Positions 1 to 7,049 of a stretch of DNA of 34,409 bases are shown here, piece after piece. Location: the IMG/VR virus record IMGVR_UViG_3300024262_000126, positions 1 through 34,409 of that record. One strand, written 5' to 3'. Below the pieces are notes generated by a model that saw only the letters and a list, made by a program, of their open reading frames with translations, made no database searches and had not been told where the DNA came from. A program made the position numbers and the translations under genes. Position 1 is the stretch's first letter, and every line of letters begins with the position of its first letter. The stretch comes from a virus.

Positions 1-97
1 ATCTCTCACTTGGCAAACCGTAATTCAAATAAACCGCTCCGGCATCGACAAAAATTCTATCCGGAGTATCGGCGTTTAATCCACTCTTAATTCCCAT
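1..97 (-). CDS. Major tail tube protein, N-terminal fragment (cut by window edge)
   Basis: Only the first 32 codons lie in the window and the frame stays open to the edge. The start ATG at 97 follows a GAGGTG ribosome binding site. The N-terminus (MGIKSGLNADTPDRIFVDAG, then AVYLNYG) resembles the start of phage tail tube proteins, which commonly begin with a short Gly/Leu-Asn stretch and a 'DAGAVY' strand. Its position right after the tail terminator gene fits the usual order connector, terminator, tube. The assignment rests on this short motif and on context. Confidence 0.6.
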   Translation of the reverse strand, partial: MGIKSGLNADTPDRIFVDAGAVYLNYGLPSER

Positions 98-129
98 TTT
101 TTATCACCTCGTTTCTTTTTTAAACTTCT

Positions 130-564
130 TTAAACATTTATATTTGATTTCCTGATATATTTCACGGTATATAAAATGACCAGATGTTGAATAAATTCTT
201 CCTCCTCTTCGATCATGTCGCTGCTATCGAAAAAGATTCTCACCCCTTTCGCTTCCTCTCCCGAGATGAGAAACTCATGCAGGTCCATCAGCCAAATTAG
301 TCTGTTCCTCATATTGTTAACTCGGGTCATTAGATTATGTTTATCCCACAAATGGGTCTCCAGAGTCCCCGTTCCTAACAAGGGCATTAATGGATCCATA
401 AAAGGCCTGATTCCAAAAGTGATATAAGGAAACACATCCGATCTTAAGGCCCGACCGACCCGGATATTTTTATTTCCCATAATTCCCACTAGGTTACCTT
501 CTAAGGTTTCGTCAGATCTTAAATAATCGAATATTTCTTTATTTATCGCTGCGATTACATCCAT
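130..564 (-). CDS. Tail terminator / tail completion protein
   Basis: This 144-residue protein has the size of the small head-proximal tail completion proteins (DUF3168/lambda gpU-like group), which cap the tail tube and join it to the head connector. The N-terminal helix (MDVIAAINKEIFDYLRSD) is followed by mixed strands, including 'FPYITFGIRPF' and a C-terminal strand 'EEEFIQHLVILYTVKY', the alpha-beta pattern of that family. It sits between the HK97 gp10-like gene (1 base away) and the tail tube gene, the usual place for a terminator. No catalytic motif is seen. The call is from context plus fold pattern. Confidence 0.6.
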   Translation of the reverse strand: MDVIAAINKEIFDYLRSDETLEGNLVGIMGNKNIRVGRALRSDVFPYITFGIRPFMDPLMPLLGTGTLETHLWDKHNLMTRVNNMRNRLIWLMDLHEFLISGEEAKGVRIFFDSSDMIEEEEEFIQHLVILYTVKYIRKSNINV

Positions 565-565
565 A

Positions 566-991
566 CTAAAACCACTCTTCCTCGAGAAATTTTTTAATCA
601 TTTCTCTTGACTGTTCCAAAGTCACCCCCAGCCAGGGTCGGGCAGCCACATGTTCTGTCCCAAATTCCAATGCCTTCCCATATTCTCCGATATCTCCACC
701 TGTACCGACGTGCATCAAAAAAACTGGTCCTGCCTCAGTTACTATGAAAAAAATTGAGCCGTGCAATCCGCCATGCCAGATAACCGGTGGCTTTCCGGGA
801 GCACTGGCTATGTGAACTCTGCCTCTTGGAGTTACATATTTTTTTCCAGTTCCTGCTTGGGATATTACCTCTCTAATCTCTCTGATTAAAAGCTCTCCCA
901 AATCATTGAGTCGATCATTAGAAACTCGGTTTATGGCATCGGACACATCCTTGCCTTTCCAAATTAATTTAGCTTCACTCTTTCTTCTCAA
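566..991 (-). CDS. HK97 gp10-like head-tail connector / neck protein
   Basis: This 141-residue protein resembles the HK97 gp10 family of neck proteins. It has an N-terminal amphipathic helix ending in 'LGELLIREIREVISQAGTGKKY', a glycine/proline-rich middle ('APGKPPVIWHGGLHGSIFF'), then 'ALEFGTEHVAARPWLGVTLEQSREMIKKFL'. The 'LEFGT...AARPWL' signature followed by a terminal helix is typical of gp10. The start overlaps the end of the head-tail adaptor gene by 17 bases, which suggests coupled translation. It most likely forms part of the connector under the portal. Confidence 0.75.
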   Translation of the reverse strand: MRRKSEAKLIWKGKDVSDAINRVSNDRLNDLGELLIREIREVISQAGTGKKYVTPRGRVHIASAPGKPPVIWHGGLHGSIFFIVTEAGPVFLMHVGTGGDIGEYGKALEFGTEHVAARPWLGVTLEQSREMIKKFLEEEWF

Positions 992-1298
992 GCAGATCCA
1001 CCACCCATATCTTGTTTTTTAATAACCGGGGATCCACATATTTTACGTCGAAAATTCTATTCGTTCCCTTTAGCTTGACCCTGTACTTTTCAACTATATT
1101 TGGATATTCAGTATAAAGCCGATAATCAGCTATCACTCCAGTCTTATCGTAGGAGATACCTTCTCTTCCCCTTAAAGAATCAATTACTCCTCCGAACTCA
1201 TCGGTCTCAGTCCAGGTAATTTCCTGCCCCTCGGCTGTTTTTTCTCCTTCGGTTCTCTCTATTAAAATAAACCTTTGACGAGGTCCGATAATCCTCAT
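975..1298 (-). CDS. Phage head-tail adaptor (head-tail joining protein)
   Basis: This is a 107-residue beta-rich protein of the head-tail joining family (SPP1 gp16/HK97 gp9-like adaptor). Opening residues 'RIIGPRQRFILIERTE' are followed by a strand pattern with 'GGVIDSLRGREGISYDKTGVIADYRLYTEY' and the closing 'NRIFDVKYVDPRLLKNKIWVVDLLEK', matching the pattern '...f.V..v.dp......l.v.l.e' of these adaptors. Length is typical. It follows the first connector gene and overlaps the gp10-like gene, the standard connector order. Confidence 0.7.
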   Translation of the reverse strand: MRIIGPRQRFILIERTEGEKTAEGQEITWTETDEFGGVIDSLRGREGISYDKTGVIADYRLYTEYPNIVEKYRVKLKGTNRIFDVKYVDPRLLKNKIWVVDLLEKKE

Positions 1299-1310
1299 TT
1301 CTAATCCTCA

Positions 1311-2639
1311 CTAAGCTACCAATATTGGTCTTCGATTAATGTATCGTTTTAGATATCTATCGCATTCGATAATTCCACTCAAGTATAATTCTCCTCCCCG
1401 GTCATAGGAATAGACCCGGCCCATAGATTCTTTCTCAAATTCGTAATGTTCATACAGTGTTGGATCATTTTCATCCCTAGCCAAAATTATGCAGGCATCT
1501 TTAATTGCCTGGGGGCAACTATAATGACCTATAGTTCCTTTAACTTCTATATTTCTTTGTCCTTTGGGGAAATAACCATTAAGAAAAAATTCCGATGGCT
1601 CCATAAGTGTCCCTGGTTCATGCGTAATGCCTTGTGGATTGCGATAAATACAATCGTCATCGTAGTCCCAGTTGGTTATGAGCATTACGACATCCGCTTC
1701 TACCAGTGTGACTTTTAGTGGCTGCTCCAAAGTAAATATGGATTTTCCATCTCCATTAGTTGCCGTATTGCCTAAAATCCTACTGCCCCATAAATTGTTT
1801 ACTTGTTCCGAGGCATCCTTGATTCCCAGGTAATTGTTTTTATAATAATCAGCAGTAGCAGAAATAATTAGAGTAACTGTATACCCCCCTGCTATTCCGG
1901 TATACTGGACAAATTCCAGGGTGTCAATCCATAACTCATCGCTCAGTGTTGGTGCATCTGCACAATCGATAGTAATGGTCGCATCGGTTCCGGTGGCTGT
2001 AAAATCAAATACCGTCTGAACAAATTCTCCAGTTAAAATAGGTAGTTCCTTACTCTGTCCATCACACTTTATAGTTACGACTCCACCAGTCCAATCCGTG
2101 CCTTTTTTAGCATAAATTGTAATTCTATATTTCTTCCCTACTTCTAGATTGGTTAAAACAGTTCCTAAAGCATCATCCAATTTTAAAAGACTGGTTGAAG
2201 GAGCAGCACCTACTACATATTTACCGGCATTCCCAGTTTGGCCACCTTCAGTGCTACTCAAAACGCCCCCGGTCAAGGCATCCCAATCACCGATATCAAT
2301 GGTAAAAGCCTTGTTATCAGCCGCATTGTCACCAATAAACAAACCAGCGCTCGTTAGATCCGTCCCGGTTTTGTCTATGGTGGGAACCTCGATCTCGCTT
2401 ATGGCCATATGGTTAATCGATAATATTTTTTGCCTAATCGGAAGAAATAGCCTATCCTTCCCATTCCCATCTAAAAAATCATGAATAGTCTTCGGATAGA
2501 AATAGTCCTTGGTTATTCGCTCCACTTGGGCTTCTACTTCGTCTGTGATCGCCTGTCTTTCGGCAACAGTTGATTCTGCTGGCCAATTATCTATATCATC
2601 TTCATGTATATATTTGCCTATGGCCTTTTCCTCTAGCAT
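1311..2639 (-). CDS. Head-tail connector protein (gp6-like) with an inserted beta-sandwich domain
   Basis: The ends look like a gp6-type first connector. Residues 23-76 form the helical part (VAERQAITDEVEAQVERITKDYFYP) and residues 370-442 include 'CPQAIKDACIILARDEND' and a helical tail. Such connectors usually have 100-200 residues, but this one has 442. The extra length is mostly residues about 98-250, which read like a carbohydrate-binding-module-type beta sandwich ('NLEVGKKYRITIYAKKG', 'VQTVFDFTATGTDATITIDCADAP', 'ELWIDTLEFVQYTG'). It follows the capsid and accessory genes and precedes the adaptor. The connector call is by family resemblance; the role of the insert, perhaps surface binding or stabilisation, is inference. 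Confidence 0.65.
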   Translation of the reverse strand: MLEEKAIGKYIHEDDIDNWPAESTVAERQAITDEVEAQVERITKDYFYPKTIHDFLDGNGKDRLFLPIRQKILSINHMAISEIEVPTIDKTGTDLTSAGLFIGDNAADNKAFTIDIGDWDALTGGVLSSTEGGQTGNAGKYVVGAAPSTSLLKLDDALGTVLTNLEVGKKYRITIYAKKGTDWTGGVVTIKCDGQSKELPILTGEFVQTVFDFTATGTDATITIDCADAPTLSDELWIDTLEFVQYTGIAGGYTVTLIISATADYYKNNYLGIKDASEQVNNLWGSRILGNTATNGDGKSIFTLEQPLKVTLVEADVVMLITNWDYDDDCIYRNPQGITHEPGTLMEPSEFFLNGYFPKGQRNIEVKGTIGHYSCPQAIKDACIILARDENDPTLYEHYEFEKESMGRVYSYDRGGELYLSGIIECDRYLKRYINRRPILVA

Positions 2640-2712
2640 TAGCTACCTCCGCTCGATATAATAGTTTGAGGGGAGGCAAAAAACCTCCCCCTATATTTTT
2701 ATTCATTTCTGA

Positions 2713-3081
2713 TTAAGGTTCAGGAACACTGTCTTTGTCGACTGCTACTTTCCCATCCGAAGCCACTTGCACAGCAGTAACCTTAAATTCGCCTGTTTGA
2801 GGATTAGTCAAAACAATTTTTCTTTCTAAATCAGGTAAAGTGACAACAGCATCTCTAATCTCGACTCCGCTTTGGTCGTCTTTAGCCCCTTCCTCTATTC
2901 CAGCCAACTTAGTCTTCTCAGTATCTGACATTAACTTCTCGGTTGCTGATTCAAGAACCGCAGCAATCTCAACTGAATCTCCCCTTGTAATCTTAACGGC
3001 TGCTGCATTTACCTTACCGACAATTTCGTCATCGGTGTAAGCCACTGCATTTGGATCTAACAATATTCTTTCAATAGTCAT
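2713..3081 (-). CDS. Small virion-associated protein with fibre-like motif
   Basis: This 122-residue protein contains 'LMSDTEKTKLAGIEEGAKDDQSGVEI', of the type 'sdteK.KLagIeegA..nqs..EI' seen again and again in phage head and tail fibre proteins. The C-terminal part ('IVLTNPQTGEFKVTAVQVASDGKVAV') is predicted beta. It lies among small genes between the capsid protein and the connectors, where decoration or head-fibre proteins are often encoded. It ends 73 bases before the connector start. The exact role is not visible from sequence. Confidence 0.5.
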   Translation of the reverse strand: MTIERILLDPNAVAYTDDEIVGKVNAAAVKITRGDSVEIAAVLESATEKLMSDTEKTKLAGIEEGAKDDQSGVEIRDAVVTLPDLERKIVLTNPQTGEFKVTAVQVASDGKVAVDKDSVPEP

Positions 3082-3101
3082 TTTTTTAAAACCTCCTTTT
3101 C

Positions 3102-3317
3102 TTAGTCATTTTCAAATTCAATCGCTACCTTGCGATCTTTTGAAATAGATAATCTAGTTATTCTATGGCCATCAACTTCCGGAATAAATATATTTCCAAT
3201 TTCCGAAGGGACACACTCCATGACTATATTTGCATTAATAGGTGCTGGCTCTGCAATCCGAATTTGAATCGGTTCTGCTTCGATTATCCGAACAATTATA
3301 TTTTCGTTTTCTGCCAT
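3102..3317 (-). CDS. Small acidic virion-region protein, unknown function
   Basis: A 71-residue acidic protein that I do not recognise. It has alternating charged and hydrophobic residues ('NIIVRIIEAEPIQIRIAEPAPINANIVME') that suggest paired beta strands, then a short 'DGHRITRLSISKDRKVAIEFEND' strand pair. Its start shares a base with the stop of the upstream BppU-like gene, so the two are probably translated together. The setting suggests a minor structural or decoration protein. No domain motif supports a specific call. Confidence 0.45.
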   Translation of the reverse strand: MAENENIIVRIIEAEPIQIRIAEPAPINANIVMECVPSEIGNIFIPEVDGHRITRLSISKDRKVAIEFEND

Positions 3318-3676
3318 TAGTCTTTTCTCCTAGTTATAACTAGCATTATCTCTAAAGTCCCTATTAAGACAGTAAGTATGGTCCCATCGGCTCTTTTTAT
3401 CTGAATATCGAAACTATAGACTCCTATTCCTAAGTTTTTAGTATCCTCTGTTGTTAAGGTAATTTTAGTCTCTCCCCCCAGAGGATTTGAGTGAACCAAT
3501 ATATCCTTTTTTACGTCGGCATCTTCATCGGCCTTCCAGGCATATTTCTTCAAGGTAAAATAGATTTTCCATCCGGTAATAGGGATTATTGCACCTTTGC
3601 TATCAGTAAAAGAAAGGGTATACTCCCGCCTATTACCTTGATATAGAGGATTTAGAGTAATTGTATTTTCTGGCAT
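3317..3676 (-). CDS. BppU-like Ig-type beta-sandwich structural protein
   Basis: This 119-residue protein follows the pattern of BppU-type N-terminal domains. It opens with 'LYQGNRREYTLSFTDSKGAIIPITGWKIYFTLKK', has 'GGETKITLTTEDTKNLGIGVYSFDIQIKRADGTI', and closes with a 'GTLEIMLVITR' strand. In that family the domain sits in baseplate or fibre proteins and mediates assembly. Here it is alone and in the head gene block, so a decoration or fibre-attachment role is equally likely. It overlaps the next gene by one base. Confidence 0.55.
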   Translation of the reverse strand: MPENTITLNPLYQGNRREYTLSFTDSKGAIIPITGWKIYFTLKKYAWKADEDADVKKDILVHSNPLGGETKITLTTEDTKNLGIGVYSFDIQIKRADGTILTVLIGTLEIMLVITRRKD

Positions 3677-3755
3677 TAAAGATCACTCGCAATCTATTTA
3701 TTCCTCTTTGCCCACAAACTTCTCGTATAAGTAATTTTGAGACTACCTAACTGGT

Positions 3756-4076
3756 TTAGGCAGTTCCCAAATCGACCACGAAATAGTTTACCTTTTTGCT
3801 GTCTATCGCGGCGGGGGTGGTTGTATCTCCATCATAGACCGTAAAATATCCCTCAGCCGCTACTACGGCTCCAACGCCTTTAATTATGGATTCAGCCCCG
3901 CTAACTAAAACCACTCCATTCGCATGGAGGCCTTCAATGGCAATTTGTCCAGCAGTACCCGATGTTCCAGTAGTACCCTGTCCGGCTGGGCCAATCCTCT
4001 CAAAGGTTACTGAAAGAATCCTGCTGATCATTTGATGTATATTAGTATCTATATCTCTTAATTTAGTTAGATCCAT
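3756..4076 (-). CDS. Putative head decoration protein, collagen-like segment
   Basis: This 106-residue protein has a short N-terminal helix ('MDLTKLRDIDTNIHQMISRI') and a glycine-rich stretch ('GPAGQGTTGTSGTAGQ') like a brief collagen/fibre linker. The beta-rich C-terminus has 'IKGVGAVVAAEGYFTVYDGDTTTPAAIDSKKV'. It is one base downstream of the previous gene and close to the capsid gene. Small proteins with this strand pattern and position are often capsid decoration proteins, but I see no diagnostic motif. The structural role is inferred from position only. Confidence 0.45.
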   Translation of the reverse strand: MDLTKLRDIDTNIHQMISRILSVTFERIGPAGQGTTGTSGTAGQIAIEGLHANGVVLVSGAESIIKGVGAVVAAEGYFTVYDGDTTTPAAIDSKKVNYFVVDLGTA

Positions 4077-4077
4077 T

Positions 4078-4359
4078 CTATTTCACCTCACTTAATCTAT
4101 TAATTAATTCTTTCTTATTAATATGTTTATCAAATTCGATTCCTTTATCTTTAGCTATTTTTTTAAGCTTGAAGAAATGGATATTATCATAATCTTCATC
4201 TTTAACTTCAGTTATCACATCAATATAAGGATAGGCAGACAGAGCGTCTGCCATTTCCCTATCCTCAGTCTCAATCATCTGTTTTTTCGCTATGAAAATA
4301 CTCATCCCTTTGTAGGGCAGGTTTCTTGAGTTACCGTAATTGTAAATTTTGTATAACAT
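4078..4359 (-). CDS. Small protein with C-terminal SAP/HeH-like helix-extended-helix
   Basis: A 93-residue protein. Residues 1-55 form an alpha/beta unit ('MLYKIYNYGNSRNLPYKGMSIFIAKKQMIETED'). Residues about 62-93 ('FFKLKKIAKDKGIEFDKHINKKELINRL') match the helix-extended-helix (SAP/HeH/LEM-like) pattern 'lkkiAke.gi......kkelI..l', which in many small phage head proteins may touch DNA or another capsid component. It lies directly after the major capsid gene. The domain call is by pattern; the function is not known. Confidence 0.5.
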   Translation of the reverse strand: MLYKIYNYGNSRNLPYKGMSIFIAKKQMIETEDREMADALSAYPYIDVITEVKDEDYDNIHFFKLKKIAKDKGIEFDKHINKKELINRLSEVK

Positions 4360-4383
4360 TTAATCTCCCCTAATCAGTTTTTT

Positions 4384-5676
4384 TTAACCTATAGCTAGGT
4401 TCTTGATCAGGACAATGGCATTTACGTTCTCGATGGCTAAATCCGCTCTCAAACTATAGAAGAAGTAGGTAGCTTTGTCGGCAGCGGACCTTTCGGTTTC
4501 CATTTCGATATCCCGGTGGATACCGATAATTAAATTGTCCTTATGGGTTAGCATGCAGTCAGTAAGGGAGCCCCCATTCAGTTTTCCATCCGCATCCAGG
4601 GTGTTAGCCATTAATGGACAGGAAACAATAGGAATTTTCCCCCATTGAATCGGCGCCTGTCCTAAAATAGCGGTATCTCCTAGAGCAGTAGAACGTTCTG
4701 CTAATGCCTCGATGTAATCTTCCTCTACCTGGTCATTGGTGAAAAATCTGAGATTGGCCAAACCTTCCAACTTATATATAGCAGGCATTCTTCTTCTAGC
4801 TTTGGCAAACTTAAATTCCCAGTTATAAGGTGCAGTAGCGGCTTGTTCAACGATCTTCCCAGTAAGTAAGAATTCTTGAATGGTGCAAACTCCCCCTGAA
4901 GTGTATGCAGTATATCCTGTTGAATCTATACCATCCAATGAGAAGGTATCAACAGTAAGCACAGTAATTTTATACAGCTTACTATTAAGTTCAATCATTC
5001 CTACTACATTAGTAATTTTCACTGTATTCCCAGTAGAAAAACCGTGTGCTACAGCCGTAATTACACAAGGATCAGCTTGTGATGCACCTGTAATGGCTGC
5101 TGTTGCCCCAGGAGACGCATTCAATATGATAGCCGAACCGGAAACATCATTTACGTAGTCTTGGCCTGCTCCACTATGGGTGATTCTGTATCTCCAGCCA
5201 TCAAAGAGGCTTCTGATATCGGTATTAGCGAAACCACCTAAGCTATGGGTATCACCAATCCAATAAGCTTCATCGAGTTCATTAGCAATCTGTTTGGTTA
5301 CCATCTTCATAATATGGTCCATGAAAGCATCTCCCTCAATGTTATCCTCTATATCATCATCGTGGATTACGGCACAACCCCTCACTTCTTTGGCATTCAA
5401 AACAATAAGGTTATGGCTAAGCTGTTGCTTGTAATCAGATGACACAAAAGTAGCTGCTGGATGGAGAAATTTGCCAGCACCCAATCCCATAGCCCTAATA
5501 TTTTTGCTCGCTTTATCCATCTTTACCTGTCTGGCATTATTTTTGAGGACAGATTGATCGTATACGTAATCAATAAACCTATCCGCTTCCTCGGCAGCCA
5601 GAACAATGGTAGGCATGCTGATTAATGCCTTCTGGAAGCTTTCTTTATTTAATAGTTCACTATTAACTTTAAACAT
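4384..5676 (-). CDS. Major capsid protein with inserted FCCH-like beta domain
   Basis: A 430-residue protein directly downstream of the scaffold gene, in the standard position for the HK97-fold capsid protein. Residues 1-180 contain a long N-arm/E-loop type region and 'ANELDEAYWIGDTHS', as in capsid proteins of this class. Residues 280-430 hold 'MPAIYKLEGLANLRFFTNDQVEEDYIEAL' and 'TYFFYSLRADLAIENVNAIVLIKNLAIG', the usual P- and A-domain ending. Between them, residues about 190-266 ('ADPCVITAVAHGFSTGN', 'MIELNSKLYKITVLTVDTF', 'GYTAYTSGG') match the FCCH-like beta domain found as an insert in many phage structural proteins. The start follows a GAGGTG site. Confidence 0.8.
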   Translation of the reverse strand: MFKVNSELLNKESFQKALISMPTIVLAAEEADRFIDYVYDQSVLKNNARQVKMDKASKNIRAMGLGAGKFLHPAATFVSSDYKQQLSHNLIVLNAKEVRGCAVIHDDDIEDNIEGDAFMDHIMKMVTKQIANELDEAYWIGDTHSLGGFANTDIRSLFDGWRYRITHSGAGQDYVNDVSGSAIILNASPGATAAITGASQADPCVITAVAHGFSTGNTVKITNVVGMIELNSKLYKITVLTVDTFSLDGIDSTGYTAYTSGGVCTIQEFLLTGKIVEQAATAPYNWEFKFAKARRRMPAIYKLEGLANLRFFTNDQVEEDYIEALAERSTALGDTAILGQAPIQWGKIPIVSCPLMANTLDADGKLNGGSLTDCMLTHKDNLIIGIHRDIEMETERSAADKATYFFYSLRADLAIENVNAIVLIKNLAIG

Positions 5677-5726
5677 CTATTATTCACCTCACAATCTTTT
5701 GCCTAATTTTCTTTTAAATCATTAGA

Positions 5727-6869
5727 CTATACTCCGAATGAAGACCACTTCTTTTTGGGTTTATTTTCATCATCTCCACCATCATCTTGGCCTTCAATGG
5801 TCTTTTTTATTCCTTTATCTTTTTCCAGGGTCTCCAGTCTCTTGCTAAGTTCGGATATGCCTTTATCCTTTTCCTCCAAGTCTTTCCCCAGTTTTTCTAT
5901 AGTCTGATCCTTCTCTTCCAGTTTCTTTTCTAATCTCTTGGCAATATCACTTACTTCATCTAAAGCATTTTTAAACTCTTTATCGGCATCTTTTCCTTCG
6001 GTGGCATCAGATTTTTTAAGTTTTATCTGATCTCCTTCAGGCAAAAGATCGTTCAAGGCTTTAACCACATTTTGAAGCTCGTTAAAGGCTTTAATTACGC
6101 TTTTAACTTTTCCTACAGTATCTTTGGAAAGTGCTTTCCCAGATTTCTCTACATCCTTATCTTCTACATCCTTATCTCCTACTTTCTTATCTTCTTCCTT
6201 TTTAACTTCTTCTTTTTTTTTGGCTGGATAACCATAACCATAGCTGGCATATTTGGCCAGCACTCCGACCGCACCTTTAAGATCATCTGGAAAATCCGCT
6301 TTATATTTACTTATCAGCTTCAAAGCTCCTTTTATGGCATTCAAGGCTTTATCAGAAAGTTCAGCTTTCTCAAGCTCGAATTCCTCGGGAGCAAAGCTAA
6401 CTTCCTCATCAAAGTACGAATCCAATAAGTCTTTTAATTCTTTATTCATGTCCATTCCATTCACCTCCATTTCGGATTTCGACAGATAGAAAGTATCACT
6501 GTGCTTGAACCCATCTTCGGTCTCGGTAATCTTTGAATAAGAGCAAGAGATTGGATTTCCGGCAAGCACTTTATCTTCTTCCCCCCGTGGTTTATAGAAA
6601 GAAAAATGAAAGTCCTGCAAGTTTTTAATCTCTTCTCCACTCACAATTATTTTTGTTCCTTTGATGGTCCCATCACTCTCTATCGAAATACTTATTTTTT
6701 TATCATCCTTCTTTGCAATTAAGAATCTTCTCTTCTGGATATCAGAACTATCTTGATACTTGTCAAATAGTTTCTGCATATCTCTTTTGAAGAATAGAAA
6801 CTTCTTTCTAGTTGCTGGCAAATCGGTAAAACTTATCTCACTTGGTTCTATATTCTTTAAATTTGCCAT
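5727..6869 (-). CDS. Putative capsid scaffolding protein, long coiled coil
   Basis: This 380-residue protein precedes the capsid gene by 50 bases. The C-terminal half is highly charged coiled coil, with Lys/Glu/Asp heptads such as 'EKDQTIEKLGKDLEEKDKGI' at about residues 320-345, and it ends in a short basic tail 'KPKKKWSSFGV'. The N-terminal part ('SIESDGTIKGTKIIVSG', 'YKPRGEEDKVLAGNPISCSYSK') is a compact globular domain. A coiled-coil protein just before the capsid gene is typical of scaffolds. I placed the start at ATG 6869, which has GAGGGGG upstream; a longer GTG start at 6884 would leave this site inside the gene. Confidence 0.6.
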   Translation of the reverse strand: MANLKNIEPSEISFTDLPATRKKFLFFKRDMQKLFDKYQDSSDIQKRRFLIAKKDDKKISISIESDGTIKGTKIIVSGEEIKNLQDFHFSFYKPRGEEDKVLAGNPISCSYSKITETEDGFKHSDTFYLSKSEMEVNGMDMNKELKDLLDSYFDEEVSFAPEEFELEKAELSDKALNAIKGALKLISKYKADFPDDLKGAVGVLAKYASYGYGYPAKKKEEVKKEEDKKVGDKDVEDKDVEKSGKALSKDTVGKVKSVIKAFNELQNVVKALNDLLPEGDQIKLKKSDATEGKDADKEFKNALDEVSDIAKRLEKKLEEKDQTIEKLGKDLEEKDKGISELSKRLETLEKDKGIKKTIEGQDDGGDDENKPKKKWSSFGV

Positions 6870-6904
6870 CGATTGCCCCCTCACTTTGGCTTAGCATCCA
6901 GCAA

Positions 6905-6967
6905 ATAAAAAAACGGGATGCTTAAGCCTAAGATTTTTTGCAATCTTATTAAGCTTAAGCATCCCGT
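6905..6967 (-). terminator. Long hairpin with U-tract in the leader of the scaffold/capsid genes
   Basis: On the minus strand a 15-base-pair perfect stem (6913-6927 with 6953-6967, key bases ACGGGATGCTTAAGC) encloses a second helix (AAGATT with AATCTT around a 6-base loop). It is followed at once by seven T (6906-6912). This is a strong intrinsic terminator by sequence. It lies after a consensus promoter and before the scaffold start codon, so it may act as an attenuator rather than only as the end of the upstream gene. Confidence 0.75.
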
Positions 6968-7020
6968 CTAAGGATCCTAACTATAAACTTGCATTTCCAT
7001 ATTCGATTTTTTGTATTCTT

Positions 7021-7049
7021 ATATTATAATAAAATTATTTTAATGTCAA
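7021..7049 (-). promoter_or_regulatory. Sigma-70-type promoter for the scaffold/capsid genes
   Basis: On the minus strand a perfect -35 box TTGACA (7044-7049) is followed by -10 TAATAT (7021-7026) with 17-base spacing, or by perfect TATAAT (7023-7028) with 15-base spacing. The -35 box overlaps the stop codon of the 1218-codon gene. The start site is expected near 7013, about 46 bases before the long hairpin. The similar promoter-hairpin pair at 19.6 kb supports a real control site. Confidence 0.7.

Noticed and set aside
6975-7000. A seven-codon leader peptide (MEMQVYS) before the hairpin at 6967
   Set aside because: It has no ribosome binding site and no regulatory codon run, so peptide-controlled attenuation is not supported.
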